NCBI GenBank assembly: GCA_035550075.1
Contig: DASZQG010000233.1
Coordinates: forward strand, 1 to 52,337
Source of the DNA: AWTP1-13 sp035550075
GTDB lineage: Bacteria > Pseudomonadota > Alphaproteobacteria > Rhizobiales > Hyphomicrobiaceae
Direction: 5' to 3'
DNA length: 52,337 bases
The first letter of the stretch is position 1. Every line of letters starts with the position of its first letter. Shown piece by piece: positions 33,440 to 42,902 of this stretch. A program made the translations under genes and the position numbers. The notes beneath the pieces are model-generated. The model saw only the letters and a program-made list of their open reading frames with translations, searched no databases and had not been told where the DNA came from.

Positions 33440-34090
33440 GTGTTCTACGAGACGCGCGACAACAAGCATGGGCTGAAGCACGATCCGTTCAAGGCCCTGG
33501 CCGTACCGCGGCCGATCGGCTGGATCTCGACGGTGGGCAAGGATGGCGTCTGCAATCTCGCGCCCTACAGCTTCTTCAACGCGGTCGGCGAGAAGCCGCA
33601 CTATGTGCTGTTCAGCTCAGCGGGCGCCAAGAACTCGCTGCTCAACATCGAGGAGACCGGCGAGTTCGTGTGCTCGCTGGCCACCTACGACCTGCGCTTC
33701 AACATGAACATGACGTCGGCGCCGGTGCCACGCGGCATCGATGAATTCCCGATCGGCGATCTCACCGCCGCGCCAAGCCGGCTGGTCAAGCCGCCGCGCG
33801 TGAAGGAAAGCCCGGCCGCCTTCGAATGCAAGCATTGGAAGACCATTGAGCTGCCGCATCCGGACCCGGCGCAGGCATCGACCTACTCGGTGGTGTTCGG
33901 CCTCGTGGTGGGCGTGTACATCGACGACGCTTTCATCAAGGACGGCCTGGTCGATACCGGCGCCATGCGGCCCATCGCACGCCTGGGCTACATGGACTTT
34001 GCGGTGGTGACACCGGAGACGATCTTCAGCATCAACCGCCCCACTGCCGACGAGGCGATGGCGAAGCTGAAGAAGCAGGCGGCGGAATAG
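33440..34090 (+). CDS. flavin reductase domain protein
   Basis: A 216-residue protein starting at GTG 33440, with GGGAGG upstream. The flavin-reductase-like split-barrel domain shows ALAVPRPIGWISTVGKDGVCNLAPYSFFNAV, the core FMN-binding pattern, and NSLLNIEETGEFVCSLATYDL. The C-terminal part (GYMDFAVVTPETIFSINRP) belongs to the family form that reduces free flavin or acts as a small FMN protein. It follows the nitroreductase gene and converges on the HpcH gene with three bases between. Confidence 0.85.
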   Translation: MFYETRDNKHGLKHDPFKALAVPRPIGWISTVGKDGVCNLAPYSFFNAVGEKPHYVLFSSAGAKNSLLNIEETGEFVCSLATYDLRFNMNMTSAPVPRGIDEFPIGDLTAAPSRLVKPPRVKESPAAFECKHWKTIELPHPDPAQASTYSVVFGLVVGVYIDDAFIKDGLVDTGAMRPIARLGYMDFAVVTPETIFSINRPTADEAMAKLKKQAAE

Positions 34091-34093
34091 CGG

Positions 34094-34981
34094 TCAGGCG
34101 GGCCGGGCGACGGACTTGGCCCGCGCCAGAAGGCGCTCCGCGCGGACCAGATGCGCGCGGTCGACCATTTCCCCATCCAACCCCAGCGTGCCTGCTTCCG
34201 GGTTCTCGGCAAACAGCCGCACGATAGCCTCGGCGCGGGCCGTTTCCTGAGGGGTCGGCGTGAACGCCTCGTTGATGGCGGCAACCTGATTGATGTGGAT
34301 GGCCATCTTGGCGGTGAAACCGTCGCGCGCTGCGGTCTCTGCCTCCAGCCGCAGGCCCTCCCCGTCGCGATAGTTCACGAATACCGTGTCGATGGGATCC
34401 ACCCCCGCCGCCACCGCGGTGAACAGGCACATGTCGCGCGCGAGCCGATAGGGCGATGTCCATGTGCGCCCATCGTCCTCGCGGTTGCTGCGCGCGCCGA
34501 TGGCGGCGGACAAGTCTTCCGCGCCCCAGGTCAGCCCCGCGAGCCGCGAGCTGGCGCCGATGTAGCTCGGCATGTTCAGCAGCGACACCGGCACCTCGGT
34601 GGTGAGCGCGATGATGCGGGTTGTCCCGCGCGGGGTGCCCGCGCTTTCCTCGGCGTGGGTCAGCGCCACCGACAGGGTGTGCACGTCCTGGCCGTCGCGC
34701 GCCTTCGGCAGCAAAATGCCATCGGGCCGCCCCGGCATGACGCCCGCGAGATCGTCTTGCCACAGCGGCGTCTGCAGATCGTTGATGCGCACGTAGATCA
34801 GCGGCCGCCCGGCGCGCTGGTTGGCTTCCGCCGCGTACTGGCGCGCCAGCTCGCGCGCCGCCGGCTTGCGCGGCAGGCTGACAGCGTCCTCGAGGTCCAG
34901 GATCAGCGCATCGGCGCCGGAGCCGGCGCCCTTGGCCAGCTTGCGCTCGTCGTCGGCGGGGATGAACAGCAGCGAGCGCAT
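34094..34981 (-). CDS. HpcH/HpaI aldolase / CitE-like lyase
   Basis: A 295-residue TIM-barrel protein of the citrate lyase beta / malyl-CoA lyase family. MRSLLFIPADDERKLAKG is the classic start and ALILDLEDAVSLPRKPAAR carries the metal ligand Asp/Glu. VRINDLQTPLWQDDL and the late GFTAKMAIHINQVAAIN are also family motifs. The ATG at 34981 overlaps the stop of the MaoC gene (ATGA). Together they suggest lyase plus hydratase chemistry on CoA thioesters, such as malyl- or beta-methylmalyl-CoA. The exact substrate is inferred only. Confidence 0.87.
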   Translation of the reverse strand: MRSLLFIPADDERKLAKGAGSGADALILDLEDAVSLPRKPAARELARQYAAEANQRAGRPLIYVRINDLQTPLWQDDLAGVMPGRPDGILLPKARDGQDVHTLSVALTHAEESAGTPRGTTRIIALTTEVPVSLLNMPSYIGASSRLAGLTWGAEDLSAAIGARSNREDDGRTWTSPYRLARDMCLFTAVAAGVDPIDTVFVNYRDGEGLRLEAETAARDGFTAKMAIHINQVAAINEAFTPTPQETARAEAIVRLFAENPEAGTLGLDGEMVDRAHLVRAERLLARAKSVARPA

Positions 34982-35442
34982 CAGGCCTTCCCCTTCGGTT
35001 TCTTGCGCATCATGGCCTGTCGCCGGCATTCGGCGACGAGCTCGCCCCGTTGATTGTAGGCGCGGTGCAGGAATTCGACGATACCCGCATTCTTGTGCGT
35101 GCGGCTGTTCCGCTTGGAAACGATTTCCGTTGTCACGTGGAGCGTGTCGCCATGGAACACGGGCTTTGGAAACTTGACCTCGGTCATGCCGAGGTTGCCG
35201 ACAGTGGTTCCGAGCGTCGTATCGCCCACGGAGACACCGATCATCAGCCCCAGCGTGAACAGGCTATTGACCAGCGGCTGGCCCCATTCGCTGTTCTTGG
35301 CGAACTCGCGATCGATGTGCAGCGGCTGCGGATTGTGGGTCAGGCAGGAAAAGAGGACGTTGTCTGCTTCTGTCACGGTACGGCGGATCGGATGCTCGAA
35401 GACGCGTCCGACCTCGAGCTGCTCGAGGTAAAGCCCGGTCAT
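34981..35442 (-). CDS. MaoC family dehydratase
   Basis: A 153-residue single hot-dog domain protein. The hydratase-2 motif is FSCLTHNPQPLHIDREFAKNS, with the catalytic Asp/His pair at N-P-Q-P-L-H-x-D. GQPLVNSLFTLGL and the TEVKFPKPVFHGDTLHVTTEI strand match mesaconyl-CoA hydratase-like enzymes. It overlaps the HpcH gene by one codon, forming a two-gene operon. A likely role is reversible hydration of an enoyl-CoA feeding the lyase. Confidence 0.87.
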   Translation of the reverse strand: MTGLYLEQLEVGRVFEHPIRRTVTEADNVLFSCLTHNPQPLHIDREFAKNSEWGQPLVNSLFTLGLMIGVSVGDTTLGTTVGNLGMTEVKFPKPVFHGDTLHVTTEIVSKRNSRTHKNAGIVEFLHRAYNQRGELVAECRRQAMMRKKPKGKA

Positions 35443-35556
35443 CTCATTGCCCCTTCAAGGCATTTGCGCCGCGCGCCTTGTGCCCGTGGCGTCAGGCGTT
35501 GGCAAGTCCCCACGCGATGGCTTGCCCGCCTGCGTTAACGCGCGGCCGCAGGGAAG

Positions 35557-36339
35557 CTAATAACGGAACTGCTCGGAAAGGATCCGTTCATCCAGGTTGT
35601 GGCCCGGATCGAACATCATCAGCAGGTCGATGTTGCTTGCCTGCTCCACCGCCACGTGGGTCACGGTGCGGGTTTCGTCGTGATCGGCCACCGCGCTCAC
35701 CGGGCGCTTATCGGGCTCCAGCACCTCGAATTGCAGCTTGGCCTCGTTGGGCAGCAGCGCTCCGCGCCAGCGCCGCGGCCGGAACGCACTGATCGGCGTC
35801 AGCGCCAGCAGCGGCGCGTTGATCGGCAGAATCGGCCCGAACACGGAGAGATTGTAGGCGGTGGACCCCGCCGGGGTTGCCACCAGCACCCCGTCGCAGA
35901 TCAGCTCCTCCAGGCGCACCTTGCCGTCCACCGAAATTTTGATTTTCGCCGCCTGATAGGTTTCGCGGAACAGGTGCACCTCGTTGATGGCGAGGCCAGT
36001 GTGGATCTTGCCCTTGCGGTCCATGGCGCGCATCGCCAAAGGATGGATGACGCTGACCTCCGCGCGCTGCAGCCGGCCGGGCAGGTCCTCCTCGGTGTAG
36101 TCATTGGTGAGGAACCCGACAGACCCGCGGTTCATGCCATAGATCGGGATGCCGTCGTTCAGGTGCTTGTGCAGCGTTTGCAGCATCAGGCCGTCGCCGC
36201 CGAGCGCGACGATGGCATCGGCGTTGCCGGGCTTGGCGTTGCCGTAGCGCTTGGACAGCCGCTCCAGGGCATGGCGCGCCTCCGGCACGTCGCTGGCGAC
36301 GAACGATATCCTCTCGAATTTCTTCGCCGGCCTTGCCAT
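35557..36339 (-). CDS. nadK: NAD kinase
   Basis: Phosphorylates NAD to NADP with ATP or polyphosphate. In the 260-residue product the GGDG motif is at 47-50 (IVALGGDGLML). MNRGSVGFLTND, INEVHLFRE and CDGVLVATPAGSTAYNLS are the other NadK signatures. All are intact. ATG 36339 (MARPAKKFERISFVAS) gives the normal alphaproteobacterial start; a GTG at 36357 would add six residues. Divergent from cutA across 68 bases. Confidence 0.93.
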   Translation of the reverse strand: MARPAKKFERISFVASDVPEARHALERLSKRYGNAKPGNADAIVALGGDGLMLQTLHKHLNDGIPIYGMNRGSVGFLTNDYTEEDLPGRLQRAEVSVIHPLAMRAMDRKGKIHTGLAINEVHLFRETYQAAKIKISVDGKVRLEELICDGVLVATPAGSTAYNLSVFGPILPINAPLLALTPISAFRPRRWRGALLPNEAKLQFEVLEPDKRPVSAVADHDETRTVTHVAVEQASNIDLLMMFDPGHNLDERILSEQFRY

Positions 36340-36407
36340 ATCTGTCCCAGCGTCCACTATGCGAGGCTGCTGCTCGCGCCGCGCGGATCGATCGGAGGCT
36401 GGCTCAG

Positions 36408-36743
36408 TTGCGCGAAAACGACAAGCCCGTTCTGATCTATGCGACCTTCCCCTCGCCCGAGGAGGGGGAACGCATCGGCGGCCTGCTGGTCGATCACGGC
36501 CTGGCCGCCTGTGTCAACATCTTCCCTGGCATGACCGCCATCTACGTGTGGGAGGGCAAACGGCAGCGCGAAAACGAGACGGCCATGCTCATCAAGACGC
36601 GCACCGAGCTCGCCGAGCGCGTGATCGCGGAAGTGCGCAAGCTGCATCCCTACACCAACCCGGCCCTGCTGGTGCTACCCGTTACCCAGGGCTCGAAGGA
36701 TTTCATGCGTTGGATCACCGAGCAGACGGCGGCGCCTAGATAG
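36408..36743 (+). CDS. cutA: divalent-cation tolerance protein CutA
   Basis: A 111-residue trimeric ferredoxin-like protein linked to metal tolerance. The pattern VLIYATFPSPEEGERIGGLLVDHGLAACVNIFPGMTAIYVWEGK is standard CutA, ending in the VLPVTQGSKDFMRWI motif. TTG 36408 is chosen because GGAGG lies nine bases upstream and the frame before it has no family similarity. The last 47 codons are duplicated almost identically at 37755-37895, and the normal gene ends with a short divergent tail after the homologous part. Confidence 0.9.
   Translation: MRENDKPVLIYATFPSPEEGERIGGLLVDHGLAACVNIFPGMTAIYVWEGKRQRENETAMLIKTRTELAERVIAEVRKLHPYTNPALLVLPVTQGSKDFMRWITEQTAAPR
36593..36733 (+). repeat. cutA 3' end, left copy of direct repeat
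   Basis: About 141 bases inside intact cutA that recur at a constant offset of 1162 bases at 37755-37895 with three or so mismatches and no gaps. Homology stops about ten bases before the stop codon. Confidence 0.95.
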
Positions 36744-36825
36744 CGATTTCGTTGGAAAGTGGGTTTTGCCTGTTGACGGAAAATTCCTGGCGAGTTTCAA
36801 ACCACCATATTTTGTTTGCTCCGCA

Positions 36826-37605
36826 ATGGGGACAATGATGTTTCGTTCCAGTTGCGATATCTGCGGCGGCTCTTCCTTCGAACCGGTTTCCAAATATCAG
36901 GTGGATCCTTGGCCACTCGTTCAATGCCGCAACTGTGGCTTCGTTCTTCTGCAAACCGTTCCTGAATATGCTGCGCTGGCTGACGAGTTGGCGTGGGAAA
37001 AATCACTTGTTATAGAGCGTGCGCGCCGCAAGAAGAGCGTGTGGGGACGCCTCGACACGGCAACACGTTGGCGACTGCGCCTGAAATACCTACTGCGCCG
37101 CGCACCCCGTTTTCCGAAGGGAAACGTGCTGGACGTCGGCTGTGGCGGTGGCTGTCGTATTCCGGAAGGATCAACTCCATACGGAATCGAGATATCGGCG
37201 AGTCTGGCGGCCAGGGCCGCCCCGTTGTTCGAGGCCCGTGGCGGCAGGGTCGTTCATGCGCCTGCGGTAGAAGGGCTGTCCGGGCTTTCCACAGGCCAAT
37301 TCCAAGCCATTTTGATGCGCTCTTATCTAGAGCACGAGGCGCAACCCAGGAAAGCACTATCAGAAGCCGTTAGATGTCTTGCGCCGGGCGGCCTCATTCA
37401 TGTGCGCGTGCCAAATTTTGCGTCACTCAATCGACGCATCGTGGGTCGCCGCTGGTGCGGCTTCCGTTTTCCTGATCACGTAAATTATTTCACGCCGAAG
37501 ACACTGCGCGCCTTGGCCGAAGACGTTGGCTTGATTTATCAACCCAAGCGTCGCTTGTCGCTTCTCGACGACAACATAACGGCAGACCTTCTAAAGGCGG
37601 CCTGA
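36826..37605 (+). CDS. zinc-ribbon class I SAM methyltransferase
   Basis: A 259-residue protein. The N-terminal ribbon has two CxxC pairs (SSCDICGG and QCRNCGF), followed by a Rossmann methyltransferase with motif I NVLDVGCGGGCRI and late RCLAPGGLIHVRVPNF and FPDHVNYFTPKTLRAL. This type is common in polysaccharide and O-antigen loci. ATG 36826, 36835 and 36838 are all possible; GGGGA fits the last best. Base composition is clearly lower in GC than the neighbours, most of all in the first 250 bases, suggesting horizontal transfer. It is the sole cargo between the first cutA end and the SMP-30 fragment. Confidence 0.82.
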   Translation: MGTMMFRSSCDICGGSSFEPVSKYQVDPWPLVQCRNCGFVLLQTVPEYAALADELAWEKSLVIERARRKKSVWGRLDTATRWRLRLKYLLRRAPRFPKGNVLDVGCGGGCRIPEGSTPYGIEISASLAARAAPLFEARGGRVVHAPAVEGLSGLSTGQFQAILMRSYLEHEAQPRKALSEAVRCLAPGGLIHVRVPNFASLNRRIVGRRWCGFRFPDHVNYFTPKTLRALAEDVGLIYQPKRRLSLLDDNITADLLKAA

Positions 37606-37619
37606 ATCAAACCACACCA

Positions 37620-37746
37620 TCACCCGCCCAATGCGCCCTGCGTGTTGAGATAGAGCGCATAGAGGGACTGGCTCGCCGCCATGAACAGCCGGTTGCGCTT
37701 CAATCCGCCGAAGCAGACGTTGGCGCAGCGCTCGGGCAGCGCGATG
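37620..37746 (-). pseudogene. SMP-30/gluconolactonase 3' fragment
   Basis: 127 bases nearly identical (about four mismatches, no gaps) to the last 42 codons plus stop of the SMP-30 gene at 40108-40234, in the same orientation. The rest of the gene is missing. The fragment ends at 37746 and an 8-base filler links it to a cutA fragment. Confidence 0.92.
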
Positions 37747-37754
37747 AGGCTTAC

Positions 37755-37895
37755 CAAGATGCGCACCGAGCTCGCCGAGCGCGTGATCGCGGAAGTGCGC
37801 AAGCTCCATCCCTACACCAACCCGGCCCTGCTGGTGCTACCCGTTACCCAGGGCTCGAAGGATTTCATGCGTTGGATCACCGAGCACACGGCGGA
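37755..37895 (+). pseudogene. cutA 3' fragment
   Basis: A near-identical copy of codons for the C-terminal half of CutA (MRTELAERVIAEVRKLHPY...GSKDFMRWITEH), continuing to a stop at 37905. It lacks the first half of the protein, including the metal-site region. An open frame from 37681 fuses antisense SMP-30 sequence to it, giving a 74-residue chimeric ORF that is unlikely to be functional. Confidence 0.92.
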
Positions 37896-38091
37896 ATCGA
37901 GGTAGCGCGACACTGTGGCTTGCGTACCCGTTGGCAGGCATTTGTGTGTAAGCGCGCTCTAACAACTTGCGCGGAGACCGCCGGTCATGCGACCTCGGGT
38001 GCGCTTTCGGCACTATGTCAATCGAGCTTGCGGCCGACCACATGCTCCCATGTCAACGCGGTGCAGAATGCCCGCGCAGCCCTCTCCACCG

Positions 38092-40101
38092 ATGAAGTAT
38101 CGCAAGGATATCGACGGGCTGCGCGCCGTCGCGGTGATCCCAGTGGTTCTCTTCCACGCCAAGGTTCCCGGCTTTCCGGGAGGGTTCGTCGGCGTGGATG
38201 TATTCTTCGTCATCTCGGGCTTTCTTATCACCGGCTTGATGGCCGACGACTTCCGGTTCGGCCGGCTCTCGTTCCTAACCTTCTACGCACGGCGCATCAG
38301 AAGGATCGTGCCTGCCCTGCTGTGCGTCTACGCTGCGGTGATGGTGGCTGCTGCCGTGCTGATGCTGCCGGCCGATATGGCCGAGGTAGGGCGCAGCCTG
38401 CGAAGCTCGGCCCTGTTTGTCTCCAACGTGTTCTTCTTCGGCGAGTCCGGATATTTCGGCGGCGACGCCGGGCTGAAGCCGTTGCTGCACACTTGGTCAC
38501 TATCGATCGAGGAGCAGTTCTATCTGCTCTGGCCATTGCTGTTCTGGGTGGTCGCGCGGTGGCGTCCCGCGCTGCTACTGCCAGCGGTGTGCATCGCCGG
38601 CAGCCTATCGTTCGCCGCCATGCTTGTCGAACACGGCAACCACACCGAGGCGGTATTCTTTCTGGCACCGTTCCGGGCGTGGGAGTTGATGCTCGGTGCC
38701 GGCCTGGCGCTTCTTCCCGTCCGGCCGCCGGCAAGCGCGCGGGCCTGGGAAGTTGTGGCCGGCGTAGGATTTCTGTTGATCCTGGTGACGGTTGCACTCG
38801 GCGACGAGGCCACCGCAGCGCTCGCCACCATACCCGCCTGCCTCGGTACGGGACTGCTGATCCTCGCCGGCAATAACAATCCGGACGAAGGCGCACAGCC
38901 AGCGGTCTTGCGTGCGCTGTCATTTCCATTGCTGGTGGGAATCGGTCTCATCTCGTATTCGCTCTATCTCTGGCACTGGCCGATCCTGGTGTTCGCCGGC
39001 TACCAGCTCGATCGTGCCTTCCATCCCGCGGAGACCGCGGGCCTTCTGGCCCTTAGCGTTGCGGTTGCGGCTGTGACCTACCGCTATGTGGAGCAGCCCG
39101 CGCGGCACCTGCGGCTTCGCCACACGCGCCGCATCGTCGCCACAGGACTTAGCGTGCTGGCCGCCTTCGCGTTCCTCGGACACCGCGCGTACAAGGACGA
39201 CGGGTGGACGTTCAATCTCGACCCCGCGATCCGCCAGCTCGATGCGTTCTCTCGCGCCGAGAACCCCTATCGCCGCAAATGCAATGGGCCTGGCAGGTTT
39301 TTCGGCAACGAATCCGCCTGCGCCTTCGGCCGTCCGTATCACGATGGCTCCTACGACATGGTGATCTTTGGTGACTCTCACGGCAATCACTACGTGCCGG
39401 CGATGGCCAAGCTGGCGGCGGAGGCTGGATTGTCGGGCCGCCAGATTTCGGTGGGCGGCTGCCTGGCGCTGCTCGGCTACACACGAATCATCTCGCCTTA
39501 CGCCCACGAGGAGCGCTGCCGGGCGTTGCGAGAAGCGCTTGTGCGTTTCGTGGAAACCAATCCGCGCTTGCAGCTGGTGGTACTGGCGCACGCCTGGTCT
39601 GTCTATGTCGGCGAGCCGCTCAACGGCCTCCCGCCCTTCTCATTGCTGGCTTCCGCTGGCGACGAGCGATCGCCGGGTCGGTCCTTCGAGGTGATGCGCC
39701 AGAGCCTGGAGAAGACCCTCGACTACTTCATGGCCAAGGGCGTTCGCGTACTACTGCTGGGCGAGGTTCCGCTTCTGAGCAATGATCCGATGCGATGCCT
39801 GGCTAGATCCATCAAGACCCACCGTGGCTTTGACGATTGCGGACGGCCGCTGAGCGAGGTGCGCGCGCGGGTCGACCGCATCAATGCGCTGCTCGCGCAG
39901 CTTGCCCAGCAGCGTACGAACGTGACCTACTACTCGCCGCTTGCCGCCATGTGCCACGGGGCGCGGTGCGAGGCCGTGGTCGATGGCGTTTACATGTACC
40001 GCGACCGAGACCACCTCAACCGGTTCGGCAGCGAGGCGCTCGCGCGCAGCATGCGCCTACCCCTTGGCCAAAGAGGTGCCGCTAGTGAAGCGGTTCGCTA
40101 G
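38092..40101 (+). CDS. OafA/YrhL-type acyltransferase with SGNH domain
   Basis: A 669-residue inner-membrane protein that transfers acyl groups to surface polysaccharide or peptidoglycan. The acyltransferase-3 domain (about 1-350, ten membrane helices) starts YRKDIDGLRAVAVIPVVLFH and has the GFVGVDVFFVISGFLIT and TWSLSIEEQFYLLWPL signatures. The C-terminal SGNH domain has GDSHGNHY (block I) and DRDHLNRFG (Asp/His block V). ATG 38092 is preferred; 38050 is possible. It is the second cargo in the duplicated cutA/SMP-30 site and its stop lies seven bases from the SMP-30 repeat. Confidence 0.9.
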   Translation: MKYRKDIDGLRAVAVIPVVLFHAKVPGFPGGFVGVDVFFVISGFLITGLMADDFRFGRLSFLTFYARRIRRIVPALLCVYAAVMVAAAVLMLPADMAEVGRSLRSSALFVSNVFFFGESGYFGGDAGLKPLLHTWSLSIEEQFYLLWPLLFWVVARWRPALLLPAVCIAGSLSFAAMLVEHGNHTEAVFFLAPFRAWELMLGAGLALLPVRPPASARAWEVVAGVGFLLILVTVALGDEATAALATIPACLGTGLLILAGNNNPDEGAQPAVLRALSFPLLVGIGLISYSLYLWHWPILVFAGYQLDRAFHPAETAGLLALSVAVAAVTYRYVEQPARHLRLRHTRRIVATGLSVLAAFAFLGHRAYKDDGWTFNLDPAIRQLDAFSRAENPYRRKCNGPGRFFGNESACAFGRPYHDGSYDMVIFGDSHGNHYVPAMAKLAAEAGLSGRQISVGGCLALLGYTRIISPYAHEERCRALREALVRFVETNPRLQLVVLAHAWSVYVGEPLNGLPPFSLLASAGDERSPGRSFEVMRQSLEKTLDYFMAKGVRVLLLGEVPLLSNDPMRCLARSIKTHRGFDDCGRPLSEVRARVDRINALLAQLAQQRTNVTYYSPLAAMCHGARCEAVVDGVYMYRDRDHLNRFGSEALARSMRLPLGQRGAASEAVR

Positions 40102-40107
40102 ATGTGC

Positions 40108-41088
<981 letters not shown>

Positions 41089-41145
41089 GGGCAGGCTCTC
41101 CGGATCATCCGCTGATGCCCAAGTAAAGCGCGATCAAACCCCATC

Positions 41146-41240
41146 TGTCATCCCGGCCGAGCGCAGCAAGCGCCGGGACCCAGAGGCCGCGGAGGTGCCC
41201 TAGGTCCCGGATATTGCGCTTCGCGAAATTCGGGATGACA
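41146..41240. repeat. nested palindromic intergenic repeat (REP/MITE-like)
   Basis: 95 bases with outer inverted ends TGTCATCCCGG and CGGGATGACA and an inner pair CCGGGACC / GGTCCCGG. It lies in the spacer between two minus-strand genes. A shorter relative occurs at 48818-48848. Confidence 0.7.
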
Positions 41241-41267
41241 AATGGTGCAGATGGCACCGAAGAACCG

Positions 41268-42872
41268 CTAGTGCCCGCCGTCCGCGCCGCCCTGCACCGC
41301 CGCCGGGGGGCGCTTCATGATCAGCGCAAACAGCGCCAGGCCCACGAACAGCGCGGTCAGCACCAGGAACACATCGGCAAAGGCCATCACCACGCCCTGG
41401 CGGTGCACGATCTGGTTGAGCTGCTTCAGCGCCATCGCCTGCGCGTCGCTGCCGTAGGAAGAGAAGCGCGCGGTCAGGTTATTCAGCATCTCCATCGCCG
41501 GCTGCCGTGACCAGGTGATGGACTCGTGCAGCCGCGCGAGGTGCAGGTCGGTGCGGTCGTTGAGAAGCGTGGTGAGCGCGGCCAGGCCCACGGCGCCACC
41601 CAGGTTGCGCGTGAGGTTGAACAGCCCCGAGGCGTTCTTCAGCCGTTCCGGCGGCAGCGTGCCGAGCGCGATGTTGTTGATCGGCACCATGGCGATCATC
41701 AGGCCGATGCCGCGGAACACCTGCGGCCAGAACAGCTCCCAGAAATCCCAGTCGCGCGTCAGGTAGGTCATCCAGTACGTGCCAAGCGCGAAGAACAGGA
41801 AGCCGCTCATCAGCATGAGGCGCGAATCCACCTTGGTGACGAGGCGTCCGGCCACCGGCGCGCACAGGAACATGACGAGCCCGGACACGAAGACCGTCTC
41901 GCCGATCATCAGGGCGTCGTAGCCGCGCACCATGCCGAGGTAGAGCGGGTAGAGATAGGTGAGCCCGTAAAGGCCGATGCCCATCACGAACGAGAAGATG
42001 CTGCCAAGGCCGAAGTTGCGGTCCGCGAAGGCGCGCAGATCGACGATCGGCTGTCGGGCCGTGAGGGCGCGCGCGAAGAACACGACAGCGGAGATGCCCG
42101 ATACCCAGGCCAGCGTTAGCACCGCCGTGTCGTTGAACCAGTCGTTGCGCGGCCCTTCTTCGAGCACATATTCCAGCGCGCCGAGAAAGCCCGCCATCGA
42201 CAGCAGTCCGGTCCAGTCGAAGTTGCGGAACAGCGACCAGTCGGGCTCGTCGAAGTCGATCAGCAGCAGCGCGGCCGCCGTCACGCCGATGCCCGGCACG
42301 ATGTTGATGAAGAACAGCCAGTGCCATGACAGCGCGTCGGTCAGGTAGCCGCCGACGGTCGGGCCGATGGTCGGCGCCATGGTGGCGACCAGGCCGATCA
42401 TCGGCGACACGAAGCCCATGCGCGAGCGCGGGAACACGGAGAAGGCGGTGGCAAACACGGTGGGGATCATGCCGCCGCCGATGAAGCCCTGAATGGCACG
42501 CCACACGATCATCTCGTTGATGGTCGTGGAAAAGCCGCACATGATGCTCGCGGCGGTGAAGCCGGCGGCGGAGGCGGCGAACAGGACGCGGGTGCCGAGC
42601 GCGCGGGAGAGGTACCCCGACAGCGGAATCATGATGACCTCCGCCACGAGGTACGCCGTCTGCACCCAGGTGACCTCGCTGGCGCTGGCGGACAGTCCGG
42701 CCTGGATCTCGGCAAGCGAGGCGGAGACGATCTGGATGTCCAGGATCGCCATGAACATGCCGAACACCATGGCCAGAAACGCAAACAGCTTGCGCGGCTC
42801 TATGCGGTCGTCCGCAGGCGCGGACGCCCGCGGCGCCATTATCGGCAGGCTGGCTGTGGATGCATTGGCCAT
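41268..42872 (-). CDS. emrB: DHA2 family MFS efflux permease (EmrB-like)
   Basis: A 534-residue, 14-helix drug/proton antiporter. The family signatures are MAILDIQIVSASLAEIQAGL (motif D1), WVQTAYLVAEVIMIPLSGYLSRALGTR (motif A) and FIGGGMIPTVFATAF, with GLVATMAPTIGPTVGGYLTD (motif C of antiporters). The C-terminal halves repeat in the second domain. It is downstream of the EmrA-like adaptor gene with about 30 bases between, so it forms an EmrAB-type exporter spanning the inner membrane and periplasm. Likely controlled by the divergent TetR regulator. Confidence 0.9.
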   Translation of the reverse strand: MANASTASLPIMAPRASAPADDRIEPRKLFAFLAMVFGMFMAILDIQIVSASLAEIQAGLSASASEVTWVQTAYLVAEVIMIPLSGYLSRALGTRVLFAASAAGFTAASIMCGFSTTINEMIVWRAIQGFIGGGMIPTVFATAFSVFPRSRMGFVSPMIGLVATMAPTIGPTVGGYLTDALSWHWLFFINIVPGIGVTAAALLLIDFDEPDWSLFRNFDWTGLLSMAGFLGALEYVLEEGPRNDWFNDTAVLTLAWVSGISAVVFFARALTARQPIVDLRAFADRNFGLGSIFSFVMGIGLYGLTYLYPLYLGMVRGYDALMIGETVFVSGLVMFLCAPVAGRLVTKVDSRLMLMSGFLFFALGTYWMTYLTRDWDFWELFWPQVFRGIGLMIAMVPINNIALGTLPPERLKNASGLFNLTRNLGGAVGLAALTTLLNDRTDLHLARLHESITWSRQPAMEMLNNLTARFSSYGSDAQAMALKQLNQIVHRQGVVMAFADVFLVLTALFVGLALFALIMKRPPAAVQGGADGGH

Positions 42873-42902
42873 GAAAGCCGCCTTTGGCCTGGTCCCGCCG
42901 GG

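Noticed and set aside
37681..37905. Functional 74-residue protein from the chimeric ORF
   Set aside because: Its first part is antisense to an SMP-30 fragment and the rest is half of CutA; no ribosome site precedes it.
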